Part shown: positions 35,880 to 45,537 of the stretch, one piece after another
How the letters are laid out: each line of letters begins with the position of its first letter
Position numbering within the stretch: position 1 is the first letter of the stretch
Origin: Desulfosarcinaceae bacterium
Lineage (GTDB): Bacteria > Desulfobacterota > Desulfobacteria > Desulfobacterales > Desulfosarcinaceae
DNA length: 64,000 bases
Assembly (NCBI GenBank): GCA_030066015.1
Contig: JASJCL010000033.1
Coordinates: 1-64,000 of the forward strand
Direction: 5' to 3'
The notes under the pieces: model-generated
What the model saw: the letters and a program-made list of their open reading frames with translations, nothing else
Databases searched by the model: none
What the model was told of the DNA's origin: nothing
Made by a program: the position numbers and the translations under genes

Positions 35880-36293
35880 TCAGAGGTCGAAAATCACCGT
35901 TGCCCGCCAACCTTCGGCGCAGGAGGAGACATCCAACTGGTGATAGGTGACGGCCTTGATCTCCTGCTTGGGGGTATGCACGGCAGGGTCGAAGTCGAGC
36001 AGATCCACGTCCGCCGTGAGGGTGTGTGGGGACAATGCCAGGCAGCGGGCGGCCCGCACCGCCCGCCCCTCGACATGCCAGAATGCGAGGAGTTCCCGCA
36101 ACCAGTTGATCAGCAGATCGGCCCGGTCCTCACCAGATATCTTCAGCCGCTGGCATTGGATCTCCTGGTTGGGCGCAGCTTCCAGAAGCTGGTGCCCCAG
36201 GGCGGCAGCGGCTGTTTCGTAGAGCTCGGGCAGGTCCGGCGCGACGATCTGAAGGCCCAGATCGGCAGTGTGGTCGATGAATTGGTATGGCAT
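35880..36293 (-). CDS. Archease, RtcB activator
   Basis: A 137-aa archease with the diagnostic FIDHTADLGLQI N-terminus, FE-like acidic residues near AAAALG, LLINWLRELLAFWHVE, and a C-terminal DFDPAVHTPKQEIKAVTYHQLDV. Archease speeds up guanylylation and multiple turnover of RtcB through bound metal. The matching rtcB is at 28401-29849, so the pair is split by regulators and dehydrogenases, although usually adjacent. Confidence 0.92.
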   Translation of the reverse strand: MPYQFIDHTADLGLQIVAPDLPELYETAAAALGHQLLEAAPNQEIQCQRLKISGEDRADLLINWLRELLAFWHVEGRAVRAARCLALSPHTLTADVDLLDFDPAVHTPKQEIKAVTYHQLDVSSCAEGWRATVIFDL

Positions 36294-36388
36294 CGTGCTT
36301 TCGTTAAATCGTCAATTCGGTGATTCGTCAATTCGGTTGATTACGCGCACCGTCCTTCGACGAAGTGACCATTCGACGATGTAGCGCA

Positions 36389-38323
36389 TCAACCCATCTC
36401 CCATACCGTCCCGGTTTGCTCGGTGCTGTAGCCGCCGAGAGCGGCCACCCGTTCCTGAAAGCTTCTGCCCGAGATGATGGTCAGAACGGTCTGGATCATC
36501 TCGCTCGCGAAGATCTCCTCGGGGATTATCAGGTCGTACTGCTCGGTGACCACGGGGAGGAAGTCCAGGTCCAGCGCACGTGCGGCGGCGTTGATGCCCA
36601 GGGCGGCGTCGGCGGCCCCGCTGAGGACGGCGGCGGCCACCGCCATGTGGGTAAACTCTTCGTTCTGATAGCCGCGGATCTGCTCCCCGCCAAGGCCCAG
36701 CTGGCCGAGGCGGTAATCCAAGAGGATACGGGTGCCGGAGCCCCCCTGGCGATTGATGAAGCTCAGGTCCGGTCGGGCCAGATCCTCGATGCCCCGAATC
36801 GCTTTGGGATTGCCCTTGGGAATGATCAGACCCTGTTCGCGTAGGACCAGATTTACCAGGCGCACAGGCGTATCGCGCAAAAAGCGCGCCACATAGCTGC
36901 GGTTGTAGCTGCCGTCGCTGGTATCCAGAAGATGGGCCCCCGCCAGGTGGCAGGCGCCCCGTTTGACCGCCATGAGGCCGCCCATGCTGCCCACATGGCT
37001 GGAGCTGAGGCTCAAACCACTCTTGGCGCGCAGCTCATCGGCGAGCAGGTCCAGGGTATTGTCGTGACTGCCCACGGCCACCACGGTCTGTTGGACAGCG
37101 GCGGCGGGCTTGAGCAGCTCGGCCCGCACCGGTTCATCATCCTTGAGCCCATCCACATGCGCCGGCAGGCGGATAATGCCGTCGGCCTCGGTGATGCTGG
37201 TGATGATCCCCGCCCCACGCGGCAGGGGGGTGGCCACGACGCGGCCCTGGACCTGCCCCAATTTGACCCGCAGAAACTCCTCGACCCCCAGCTTGCTGGC
37301 CAGCTTGCGGGTCGGCTGTACCGGCACCGTGGCCCGCTGCGGTTCGGCCTGCCCCAGCATACGGTAGAGGAGGGGTTGCACGAATTGCTCGAACGCGATG
37401 ATGGCCGACACCGGGTAACCGGGTATCCCGAAGACCGGTTTGCCTGCGATTTTGCCCGCCAACACGGGTTTGCCGGGCATGATGGTCACCCCGTGGACGA
37501 GGACCTCCCCTAGGTGGGCCACCACCGGTTTGGCGTAGTCCTCCGAACCCGCCGAGCTGCCCCCGATGGTCAGCACCATCTGGAAATCTTCCGCAACGGC
37601 GTCCGCCACGGCGGTCTGGATCTCTGTCAGACTGTCCATGACGGCAGGATGCCGCACATAGGCCCCCCCGCTGGCTTCCACCAATTTGCCCAGGACCACC
37701 GAGTTGGTTTCCAGTACCTGACCCGGTTGAAGCGCCTCGGGGGCGGTGGTCCGCCAATCCACCAGCTCGCTGCCGGTGGGGATGATGAGGACCTTGGGTC
37801 TACGATAGACCGGCACCGTGTACACCCCACCGGAAAGCAGGGCCCCCACGGCGTAGGGCGTTATCTCTTCGTGACGGGCGAAGAGCAGTTCCGTGGCGAC
37901 GATGTCCTCGCCCAATTTGCGCACGTTCTGCCAGGGGAAGGCGGGCGCCTCGATGCTCAGGGTGGTCTCGTCGATCTTGTGGACATTCTCGATCATGATG
38001 ACCGCGTCGGTGTTCTCGGGCAGCACATGGCCGGTATTGACGTAGATGGCCTGGTCACCGACGGTGAGGCGCTTGGGACGATCCTCCCGGGCCCCGAAGG
38101 TATCCGCCGCCGTGACGGCGATACCGTCCATGGCGGCGCTGTGAAAGTTGGGCGAGCTGACCCGGGCGCTCACCGGCCGGGCCAGGATCCGCCCCACCGC
38201 GTCGGGCACGGAAACGCTCTCCGCCTCGAGGACCGGCAGGGAGCGAAAGGCGTCGAACACGATGCTGCGCGCATCCGCGAGGGAGCGCATCTCCAGATAT
38301 ACATTGCGTTTGGGAGTGGGCAC
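36389..38323 (-). CDS. MoeA fused to a periplasmic-binding-protein-like domain
   Basis: A 644-aa protein. Residues 1 to about 415 are a full molybdenum insertase: SSPNFHSAAMDGIAV, GHVLPENTDAVIMIEN, TGSELV, TIGGSSAGSEDY, HGVTIMPGKPVLAG and GIPGYPVSAI. The C-terminal ~220 residues form a PBP-like (LysR-ligand-type) domain: VGSHDNTLDLLADELRA, SSSHVGSMGGLMAV, RQGGSGTRILLDYRL. The insertase places Mo or W into molybdopterin; the fused domain might bind the oxyanion. A second, unfused MoeA lies 171 bases upstream on the same strand. This pairing is common in Desulfobacterota. Confidence 0.92.
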   Translation of the reverse strand: MPTPKRNVYLEMRSLADARSIVFDAFRSLPVLEAESVSVPDAVGRILARPVSARVSSPNFHSAAMDGIAVTAADTFGAREDRPKRLTVGDQAIYVNTGHVLPENTDAVIMIENVHKIDETTLSIEAPAFPWQNVRKLGEDIVATELLFARHEEITPYAVGALLSGGVYTVPVYRRPKVLIIPTGSELVDWRTTAPEALQPGQVLETNSVVLGKLVEASGGAYVRHPAVMDSLTEIQTAVADAVAEDFQMVLTIGGSSAGSEDYAKPVVAHLGEVLVHGVTIMPGKPVLAGKIAGKPVFGIPGYPVSAIIAFEQFVQPLLYRMLGQAEPQRATVPVQPTRKLASKLGVEEFLRVKLGQVQGRVVATPLPRGAGIITSITEADGIIRLPAHVDGLKDDEPVRAELLKPAAAVQQTVVAVGSHDNTLDLLADELRAKSGLSLSSSHVGSMGGLMAVKRGACHLAGAHLLDTSDGSYNRSYVARFLRDTPVRLVNLVLREQGLIIPKGNPKAIRGIEDLARPDLSFINRQGGSGTRILLDYRLGQLGLGGEQIRGYQNEEFTHMAVAAAVLSGAADAALGINAAARALDLDFLPVVTEQYDLIIPEEIFASEMIQTVLTIISGRSFQERVAALGGYSTEQTGTVWEMG

Positions 38324-38494
38324 GGCAAGGTTCCTATGCTTGGGAAGTTGACGTTGAGAGAGATCGTCCTGGTATACATGGCTTGATGAATCGCCGCTGC
38401 CGAACGCCGGTCAGCCGGTTCGCCGATGCAGCGGCGTGTTGGGAATCGATTCGCCCACGGGCGATCTGTCCGTCCGGTGGACGGGTCGACCGCT

Positions 38495-39721
38495 TCACAG
38501 CGGGAGCACTTCCACCACCGCCCCCGACTCCAGCCCCTCGGTATCCTTGGGTACGGCCACCAGTCCGTCGGCCTCAACCATGGTGCGGATCAAACCCGAT
38601 TTCCCCAGGAGGGGGTCGGCCCACAACTCCCCGTCACGCAGCGCGAGGCGTACCCGCAGATACTCCTCGCGCCCCTGGGCCGACGCCACGTTGCGGCTCA
38701 AGTAGGCCAGACAGCGGGCCGGGGTCCGGGCCATCGCCTGCCCCCCCACATGCAGCAGGAAGGGTTTGACCACCGCCGCAAACACCACCATGGCCGATGT
38801 CACGTGACCGGGCAGCCCCCACACGGCCTTGGTGCCGCTGCGGGCCAGGATGGTGGGTTTGCCGGGACTGATGCTGATGCCGTGGACCAGGACCTCGGTA
38901 TCGGGCAGGGCGCCGAGGATCTCAATGGTGAAATCGCGCGCCCCCACCGAGCTGCCCCCGGAAAGAAGAACCATGTCGCACTCGGCGAGGGCGGCGGCAC
39001 AGCGCTGCGCCAAGGCCGCGGCGTCGTCGGCGACGATCCCATAGTTCCGAGTGTCTGCGCCGCAGCGGCGGGCCTGCCCCGCCAGGGTGTAGGCGTTCAT
39101 ATCGCGGATCTGGCCGATGCGGGGCGCCGTGCGAATATCCACCACCTCGTCGCCGGTGGAGAGGATACCCACCTGGGGCCGGTGATGCACGTCCACGACC
39201 GCCCGCCCCAGGGCGGCCAGCAGCCCCAGCTCCTGGGGCCGCAGGCGGGTTCCGGCAGACAGCACCTCGCTACCGGCGGCCACATCTTCTCCCCGGGAGA
39301 CCATGTTCTGGCCGGGGGCCACGCTCTTATAGACCTCAATGGTGGTCTCATCCAGCTGATCGGTATGCTCCACCATCACCACTGCGTCGGTGCCGGCGGG
39401 CAGCATACCGCCCGTGGCGATCTGCGCCGCCGCACCGGGCTCCACCGAAAGTTCGGTCTCCTCGCCCATGGCCACCGTGCCGGTAACGTCGAGGTAGGCG
39501 GGATTCCCCTCAGAGGCGCCGAAGGTGGAGGCCGCCGCCACGGCGAAGCCATCCATGGTCGAGCGCGGGAAGCCGGGGATATCGAGATCGGCGGCGACGG
39601 GCGCCGATAGCACCCGCCCCAGGGCGTTCTCGAGCGCAACTGTCTCGCTGGCAGTGACCGCGAAGCGGTTGGTCAGGGCCAGAACGGCCGGCAGATCCAT
39701 CAGTTTAAAGAACTCTTTCAT
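38495..39721 (-). CDS. moeA: Molybdopterin molybdenumtransferase MoeA
   Basis: A 408-aa MoeA: IPGFPRSTMDGFAVAA, GGMLPAGTDAVVMVEH, LSTGDEVVD, LLSGGSSVGARD, HGISISPGKPT and GLPGHVTSAM. It has the usual four-domain length and no fusion. It precedes the MoeA-PBP gene, suggesting division of labour, for example molybdenum versus tungsten cofactor. Confidence 0.93.
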   Translation of the reverse strand: MKEFFKLMDLPAVLALTNRFAVTASETVALENALGRVLSAPVAADLDIPGFPRSTMDGFAVAAASTFGASEGNPAYLDVTGTVAMGEETELSVEPGAAAQIATGGMLPAGTDAVVMVEHTDQLDETTIEVYKSVAPGQNMVSRGEDVAAGSEVLSAGTRLRPQELGLLAALGRAVVDVHHRPQVGILSTGDEVVDIRTAPRIGQIRDMNAYTLAGQARRCGADTRNYGIVADDAAALAQRCAAALAECDMVLLSGGSSVGARDFTIEILGALPDTEVLVHGISISPGKPTILARSGTKAVWGLPGHVTSAMVVFAAVVKPFLLHVGGQAMARTPARCLAYLSRNVASAQGREEYLRVRLALRDGELWADPLLGKSGLIRTMVEADGLVAVPKDTEGLESGAVVEVLPL

Positions 39722-39807
39722 AGGGCAATCGCTCGCTTCCAGCCATTTCGTTCGTGCAAAATAAGGACGACCGACATGTTCATAGGCGTATCGCCACTGA
39801 AATCGGG

Positions 39808-40788
39808 TCAGGTGTCAGCAGATCTGCTGGAGGGCCAATTGAGGCAGTTGGGCGGCTGCCGGCCGGCCAGGCCGGCCAGGAGATTCTCCGCCGCCAAAGC
39901 CGTCATACGGGTCCGGGTTTCCCAGGTGGCGCTGCCCATGTGGGGCAGGAGGACGACGTTGTCGAGTTCCGCCAGACCGGGCGCCAAGGCGGGTTCATTC
40001 TCATAGACATCCAGCGCCGCGCCAGCGATCTGGCCGGACCGCAGGGCGCCCACAAGGGCGGTCTCGTCCACAACCGGCCCGCGAGCCGTGTTGATGAGGA
40101 AGGCGTTGGACTTCATCCGCGCCAGGGCGGCAGCGTCGATGAGGTGCTGGGTCTCGCGGGTGAGGGGCAGGTGTAGGGTGACGAAATCGGCCCGCTCGAG
40201 GAGCGCGTCGAACGAGACGGCCTCCCCTTCGAAGCCCGCCGCCGCATCCTCCGGGAGGGGGCTGCGGCTGTAATAGCAGACGGGCATCTGGAAGCCCGCC
40301 GCCCGACGGGCCACGGCCCGACCGATGCGGCCCATGCCGATGATGCCGAGGGTCTTGCCGCTCACCTCCGTGCCCAGAAAATGAAGCGGGGCCCAAAAGC
40401 GAAATCGGCCGGCCCGCGTGTAGGCGTCGCCGCTGACCACGTTGCGGCTGATGGCCAGGATGAGGGCCCAGGTGAGCTCGGCGGTGGCCTCGGTGAGCAC
40501 GCCGGGGGTGTTGCTCACCAGGATGCCGCGCCGGCTGCAGTCGGCCACATCGATGTTATCGTAGCCAACCCCGCAATTGGCCACCATCTTCAGGTTCGGC
40601 GCGCGGTCCAGCAGTTCGGCGTCCACCCGGTCGGTGATCATGCAGAGCAACCCGTCCGAGTTCGCCACCTGGTCAAGGAGATCGGCCCGCGCCATGGGGG
40701 CGTCATGAAGATTGAGGATGACCTCATGCTGGGCCTCAAGGCGCTCCCGCACCACGTCGGGCAAGCGACCGCTCACCACTATCCGCAT
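39808..40788 (-). CDS. D-2-hydroxyacid dehydrogenase (glycerate/glyoxylate-reductase type)
   Basis: A 326-aa NAD(P)-dependent dehydrogenase. GIIGMGRIGRAVARRAAGF is the Rossmann site; substrate and catalytic residues are in NCGVGYDNIDV, INTARGPVVDE (Arg), VYENEP (Glu) and LLPHMGSAT (His). ATG 40788 follows GGAGG; a longer frame upstream is not homologous. It probably reduces glyoxylate or hydroxypyruvate, or oxidises D-glycerate. Confidence 0.88.
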   Translation of the reverse strand: MRIVVSGRLPDVVRERLEAQHEVILNLHDAPMARADLLDQVANSDGLLCMITDRVDAELLDRAPNLKMVANCGVGYDNIDVADCSRRGILVSNTPGVLTEATAELTWALILAISRNVVSGDAYTRAGRFRFWAPLHFLGTEVSGKTLGIIGMGRIGRAVARRAAGFQMPVCYYSRSPLPEDAAAGFEGEAVSFDALLERADFVTLHLPLTRETQHLIDAAALARMKSNAFLINTARGPVVDETALVGALRSGQIAGAALDVYENEPALAPGLAELDNVVLLPHMGSATWETRTRMTALAAENLLAGLAGRQPPNCLNWPSSRSADT

Positions 40789-40919
40789 ACCTCTTCCTCC
40801 AGGATCCGATTGAGACAGATTTGGTTTTTCATTGGGGCCATGGTACACTTCGGCGTCATTTGGGACCTCTAAAATACGCTCCGCGGCGCAATAACACAAC
40901 CCGGAAAGGTTGGTGATGG

Positions 40920-41462
40920 ATGGCGGCGTTACCCGATCTGGACCAAAGAGAATCAGAGTACCTCAAGGCCATGGTGGAAGCGTGCCAGGGTGAGGCCAGT
41001 GCCCAGGTCTCCATGTACGACGTGGGGGCGCGTATCGGCTTAGACCGCGATACAGCCTCGCAGGTGTGCCAGGAGCTCATCGGTTTCGGCCTGGTGGAGA
41101 TCAAGACACTGTCGGGTGGCGTGGGTCTCACCGCCGACGGGCTGACTGGGGGGGTCGGATTGGCCGGCGGCGCTGATGCAGCCGCTCCCCGGCTCAAAGC
41201 GGGCCCCATCCTCGACGCGGAAGACCATCAGGCCGTTCTCACCCTATTGGATCAGCTCAAACTGGCGGCCGGCCGGTGGCAGCTGGACTACGAAGCGATG
41301 GCGGCCTTTGTGGTCGATATCAAGACCATCGAAACCCAGCTCCTCGCCCCCCAACCCAAGACGGCCGTGGTCAAGGCCGTCTGCGAGAGCCTGGCGACCT
41401 GGGTCCGCAGGAACGGGGATCGGGGGGCAGCCGCCAAGATCGACGCCTTCGCCGGCCGCTGA
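40920..41462 (+). CDS. Hypothetical protein with N-terminal winged-helix-like region
   Basis: 180 aa. Residues 10-60 (SEYLKAMVEACQGE, VGARIGLDRDTASQVCQELIGFGLVEIK) look like a winged helix. A Gly-rich linker (64-86) joins a helical C-terminal domain of about 85 residues. It is 34 bases upstream of the DUF3786 gene, same strand. Two starts are possible (40916 or 40920 ATG in different frames); only 40920 continues. Family not recognised. Confidence 0.7.
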   Translation: MAALPDLDQRESEYLKAMVEACQGEASAQVSMYDVGARIGLDRDTASQVCQELIGFGLVEIKTLSGGVGLTADGLTGGVGLAGGADAAAPRLKAGPILDAEDHQAVLTLLDQLKLAAGRWQLDYEAMAAFVVDIKTIETQLLAPQPKTAVVKAVCESLATWVRRNGDRGAAAKIDAFAGR

Positions 41463-41496
41463 AGAACAGAACCCGCCAATATTTCGAAACCGATTC

Positions 41497-42117
41497 ATGA
41501 CAACCACCTACGATCGAATCGCCGCAGGCCACCTCGCCGAGATCTTCGCCGCACCCGACAGCGATCTGGCGCGACGCATGGGCGCCGAGGCCTCCGATGC
41601 GGGCTACACCTTCGCCGCCTTCGGACAGCGCTGCCGGTTAGCGCCAGAGGGGATCTGGCTCGACGGTGCGCCGGCCAGCGGCGTGCCGGCGCTCCTCATC
41701 GCCCTCTATGCCCGCTTCGCCGTCGACGCGGGGGGTGTGGATCTGCCCCTGAAGGCCTTCATCGAACTGCCCGACAGCGCTCCCTATGCCGCCGCCTTTC
41801 GCACCCACAGCGAGACCCCCTTGATCCCCCATGTGGATCAAATCTTGGCCCATCGGGAAACAGTGGCGGCGCGATTCGGCGGTCGTCCGGCCCCGCCCGA
41901 GATTGGCGGCGACTGGACCATCCTCCTCCAGCCCCTGCCCAAGATCGCCCTTTGCTACGCCTTCTATCTGGCGGACGAGGAGTTTCTGCCGGGGGTTACC
42001 TGCCGATTCAGCGCCAACGCCGAGCGATTTCTGCCCACCGACGCCCTGGCCGACGTGGCCGAGTACACCAGCCGGGCCCTGATCCATCTGAGCCAATCGC
42101 TCGCGCCGGGTGAATAG
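41497..42117 (+). CDS. DUF3786 family protein
   Basis: A 206-aa protein resembling DUF3786, found mainly in anaerobes and often near corrinoid or metal genes. The C-terminal pattern LPKIALCYAFYLADEEFLPGVTCRFSANAERFLPTDALADVAEYTSRALI is characteristic. Function unknown. It lies directly after the winged-helix protein. Confidence 0.75.
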   Translation: MTTTYDRIAAGHLAEIFAAPDSDLARRMGAEASDAGYTFAAFGQRCRLAPEGIWLDGAPASGVPALLIALYARFAVDAGGVDLPLKAFIELPDSAPYAAAFRTHSETPLIPHVDQILAHRETVAARFGGRPAPPEIGGDWTILLQPLPKIALCYAFYLADEEFLPGVTCRFSANAERFLPTDALADVAEYTSRALIHLSQSLAPGE

Positions 42118-42171
42118 GGCACAGCACCGGCATACTAAAGCGAAGCGACCAGGTACCGATCTAAGTTAGAT

Positions 42172-43197
42172 ATGGTCGCAGCGCGCCGCTCACCCGTGCT
42201 ATTCGAAACGATGGAGGGCATTGTGCCTAATGGTATCAAATTAAGAGATGTGTCGAGATGGCGACACCTCATCGGCGTGATCGCATGCGGACTCCTGGGG
42301 TTGCAGCTCATGTGGGCCGGCAGTTCGGCCGCCCAAACCGCCACAGAGAGCGATCGTGGGCATACCCTGGTAATCGGACATGTCTCCGAAAACCCGAAGA
42401 AGCTCTATCAGCGGCTCAAGCCCATGGCCACCTACACCATCGCCAAAATGGACGATGTGGGCATCCGTCGGTGCGAGGTGCTCATCGCCAAAGACAATCG
42501 CCAGATGATCAGCTACCTGCGCCAGGGACGGGTGGACTGGGTCACCGACACCCCCTTTTCGGCCATTCTCTACGAGGAGAAGGCCGGGGCCGAGATCTTG
42601 TTGAAAAAATGGAAGAAGGGGGTCGGCGAGTACCACACCGTCCTCTTCTGCCGCAGGGAGAGCGCGATTCAGACCCTACACGACCTGGTGGGCAGAACCA
42701 TCGCCTTAGAGGATCCGGGGTCCACTTCAGCCTACCTGGTGCCGGCAGCCCTCCTGCTGCGGGAAGGCCTGCAGCTGGCCCTCCTCGCCTCGCCCCGCGA
42801 ACGGCCCCCGGCCGATATGGTGGGCTACGCCTTCTCCCAGCAGGAGATTAACACCTCCACCTGGGTCTATCGCGGATTGGCGGATGCCGGCGCCTTCAGC
42901 AACCTGGACTGGCGCAACGACGACCATTCGTTTCAAACCCATCGGCAGGCGTTTCGCATCTTCCACCGCAGCAAAGCGATTCCCAGGGCCATCGAGCTGG
43001 TGCGCGGAGACCTGGATCCGGCGATCAAGTCCCGCTTGAAGGCGATTCTGCTGGCGGCCCCCGCGGATCCCGATGCCGCGGCAGCCCTCAAGGCCTATCA
43101 GAAAACCACCAAATTCGAAGCCCTCGATGCCGCGGACCTGGCAGGACTGGCGGAAATCCGCGCGCTCACCCAAATCGTTCAACGAGCAATGGAGTAA
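42172..43197 (+). CDS. PhnD-like periplasmic phosphate/phosphonate-type binding protein
   Basis: A 341-aa exported binding protein; a hydrophobic signal (about 33-52) follows a long N-terminal stretch, so translation may start later, for example at 42211 or 42229. GRVDWVTDTPFSAILYEEKAG and EDPGSTSAYLVPAALL are typical of PhnD-type proteins, which bind oxyanions. No permease follows. Instead the next gene is a transmembrane hybrid kinase 77 bases away, suggesting that it presents a ligand to the kinase sensor domain. Confidence 0.78.
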   Translation: MVAARRSPVLFETMEGIVPNGIKLRDVSRWRHLIGVIACGLLGLQLMWAGSSAAQTATESDRGHTLVIGHVSENPKKLYQRLKPMATYTIAKMDDVGIRRCEVLIAKDNRQMISYLRQGRVDWVTDTPFSAILYEEKAGAEILLKKWKKGVGEYHTVLFCRRESAIQTLHDLVGRTIALEDPGSTSAYLVPAALLLREGLQLALLASPRERPPADMVGYAFSQQEINTSTWVYRGLADAGAFSNLDWRNDDHSFQTHRQAFRIFHRSKAIPRAIELVRGDLDPAIKSRLKAILLAAPADPDAAAALKAYQKTTKFEALDAADLAGLAEIRALTQIVQRAME

Positions 43198-43274
43198 TCG
43201 CGGCCGCCCTCACCCAACGCCGCTTCGCCGCAGCGCCGGGTGAGGGGACCTGCGCGGCGGAATTATCGAAGCAA

Positions 43275-45473
43275 ATGAAGCACAGTCTCCAGTTAAAATT
43301 CCTGTTCACCTTTATGCCCCTGATGCTGGCGGTCGTGGTGTTTCTATCGGGCAGCCTCCTCTATCAGTTCCGATCGGCCATGACGGGCCTGCGGGAGGCC
43401 AGCACGGTCACCATGTCCGCCGATCTGCTCGAACAGGAGAAAGCCCGCGGCGAGGTCATCATTCGCCTTTTGGCCGAAACCCTCCTCAACCCGCTCTATC
43501 ACTATGACCTGGCCACCATCGAGGAGCTGCTCAAGGCCACCTTGTCCCAGGAAAATGTGAACCGGGCGTGGGTCTACGACGAGCAGGGCCGGATCATCCA
43601 CGATGGTTCGGGGGACGTGAACGCCTATGGCACGCTCCTGGAGGACCCGGCGAGCATCACCGCCCTTGGAACCAAAGGGGAGCTGGTATCCACCCTCGAC
43701 GGCCATCAATTATCCGTATCACTGCCCATCTGGCTGGCCGACAAGCCCCTGGGGGGCGTCAAGATCCGGCTCTCACTGGAGCGCGGAATCCAACACATCG
43801 ACGCCGTCAACCGCAATTTCGGCCAGATCGTCAGTGAGGCGATCCGCAACAACCTCATCGTGGTGCTGCTGACCACGGCCCTATCACTGCTCATCGTCGT
43901 GGTGGTGGTCGCTGTCTTGGCCAGACGCCTCACGCGGCCGGTCAAGGAGCTGGCCGCATCGGTGGCCCAGATCGGCCACGGCCACTACGATGTGGCGCTG
44001 ATGCCGGCACCCAAGGATGAGATCGGGGATCTGGTGAATGCCTTCAACCAGATGAAGGCCGATCTCAAAGCGAGTACCATCTCTCTGGACCAACTCGAGA
44101 AAGAGGTCGCCCACCGGACCCGGGAGATCACCACGGCCAAGGAGAAACTGGAATTCGAAATTGCCGAACGGCGCAACGCCGAAGCCCAACTCAAGCGCTA
44201 TCAGGGAGAACTGGAGCAACGGGTGGCGGCGCGCACCGCCGACCTGGAGCGTTCCAATGCAGAACTGAAAAAACAGATCGACGAGCGGCGCAAGGCGGAG
44301 GCAGAGCGCCGCAGCGTGACGGCGGCCCTCCAGCGCGCCCAGAAGATGGAGGCCATCGGCCAGCTGGCCGCCGGCGTGGCCCACGACCTGAACAATATTC
44401 TATCGGGCATCTCCAGCTACCCCGACCTGCTCATCATGAAGCTGCCCCCTGACAGTCACCTGATCAAGCCCCTCACCACCATTAAGAAGAGCGGCCAGAA
44501 AGCGGCGGCCATTGTCCAGGATCTGCTCACCCTGGCGCGCCGCGGGATCCCCATAGAGCAGGTCATCGACCTGAGGGAGATCGTCAGCGAGTATCTGGCC
44601 AGTCCCGAACAGCAAAAATTGGCCGCTCGCTATCCAGCGGTTCGACTGGAAACCCGCTTTGAGGCAGACCTGAGCCACATCAAAGGCTCCCCCATCCATC
44701 TCTTTAAATCCGTCATGAACCTGGTGGCCAACGCCAGCGAAGCCATGCCCGAGGGCGGCGCCCTGCGGATCGGCCTCGCCAACGTCACCATCGACCAGCC
44801 CGTTACCGGATATGAGAACCTGGCCGAGGGCAAGTATGTCAGGCTCAGCGTGGCCGACGAGGGGGTCGGCATCTCGGAGGCCGATCTCGATCGGATCTTC
44901 GAGCCCTTCTACTCCAGCAAAAAGATGGGCCGCAGCGGCACCGGGCTGGGCATGGCCATCGTCTGGGGGACGGTGAAGGATCACGGCGGCCACATCGACG
45001 TCCAGAGTGCCGTCGGTAGCGGCACCACCTTCAATCTCTACTTCCCCAAAACCGACGCAAAGCCGGTGGCCGAGGAGACGACATTCGATATCGGCGCCTA
45101 CCGGGGCGGTGCCGAATTGATTCTGGTGGTCGACGACGTGGCGATCCAGCGCGAAATCGCCTGCCAGATGGTGGATAGCCTGGGCTATGCGTGTCGCTGC
45201 GTCACCTCGGGGGAGGAGGCCGTCGCCTACCTGCAGGCGCACACGGCGGATCTGGTGCTGCTCGACATGATCATGACGCCGGGAATGGACGGATTGGACA
45301 CCTATCGGCAGATCGTCGCCCTACACCCCGGCCAGAAAGCCATCATCGCCAGCGGCTACTCCGAATCGGACCGCATTCGGGAAGCCCAGGCCCTCGGCGC
45401 CGGCGCCTATATCAAAAAACCCTACTTCATCGATCAGCTCGCCAAAACCATCCAGGCGGTTCTGCGCGGCTAG
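43275..45473 (+). CDS. Membrane hybrid histidine kinase with HAMP and receiver
   Basis: 732 aa: TM1 (about 8-30), a periplasmic sensor (30-190), TM2 (about 193-216), HAMP (about 215-268, RRLTRPVKELAASVAQIGHG), a long coiled coil (270-365), DHp with H370 in GVAHDLNNILSGISSY, HATPase_c (LVANASEAMPEGG, DEGVGI, GTGLGMAIV) and a receiver with D664 in LLDMIMTPGMDG. It pairs with the PhnD-like protein upstream. The terminal receiver suggests a phosphorelay partner elsewhere. Confidence 0.9.
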   Translation: MKHSLQLKFLFTFMPLMLAVVVFLSGSLLYQFRSAMTGLREASTVTMSADLLEQEKARGEVIIRLLAETLLNPLYHYDLATIEELLKATLSQENVNRAWVYDEQGRIIHDGSGDVNAYGTLLEDPASITALGTKGELVSTLDGHQLSVSLPIWLADKPLGGVKIRLSLERGIQHIDAVNRNFGQIVSEAIRNNLIVVLLTTALSLLIVVVVVAVLARRLTRPVKELAASVAQIGHGHYDVALMPAPKDEIGDLVNAFNQMKADLKASTISLDQLEKEVAHRTREITTAKEKLEFEIAERRNAEAQLKRYQGELEQRVAARTADLERSNAELKKQIDERRKAEAERRSVTAALQRAQKMEAIGQLAAGVAHDLNNILSGISSYPDLLIMKLPPDSHLIKPLTTIKKSGQKAAAIVQDLLTLARRGIPIEQVIDLREIVSEYLASPEQQKLAARYPAVRLETRFEADLSHIKGSPIHLFKSVMNLVANASEAMPEGGALRIGLANVTIDQPVTGYENLAEGKYVRLSVADEGVGISEADLDRIFEPFYSSKKMGRSGTGLGMAIVWGTVKDHGGHIDVQSAVGSGTTFNLYFPKTDAKPVAEETTFDIGAYRGGAELILVVDDVAIQREIACQMVDSLGYACRCVTSGEEAVAYLQAHTADLVLLDMIMTPGMDGLDTYRQIVALHPGQKAIIASGYSESDRIREAQALGAGAYIKKPYFIDQLAKTIQAVLRG

Positions 45474-45537
45474 GCGACCGCATGGCCAGCGGGGCTGTTT
45501 GCGGGAACAACTGCGGGGATCGGTGGCCTGCGGCGTC

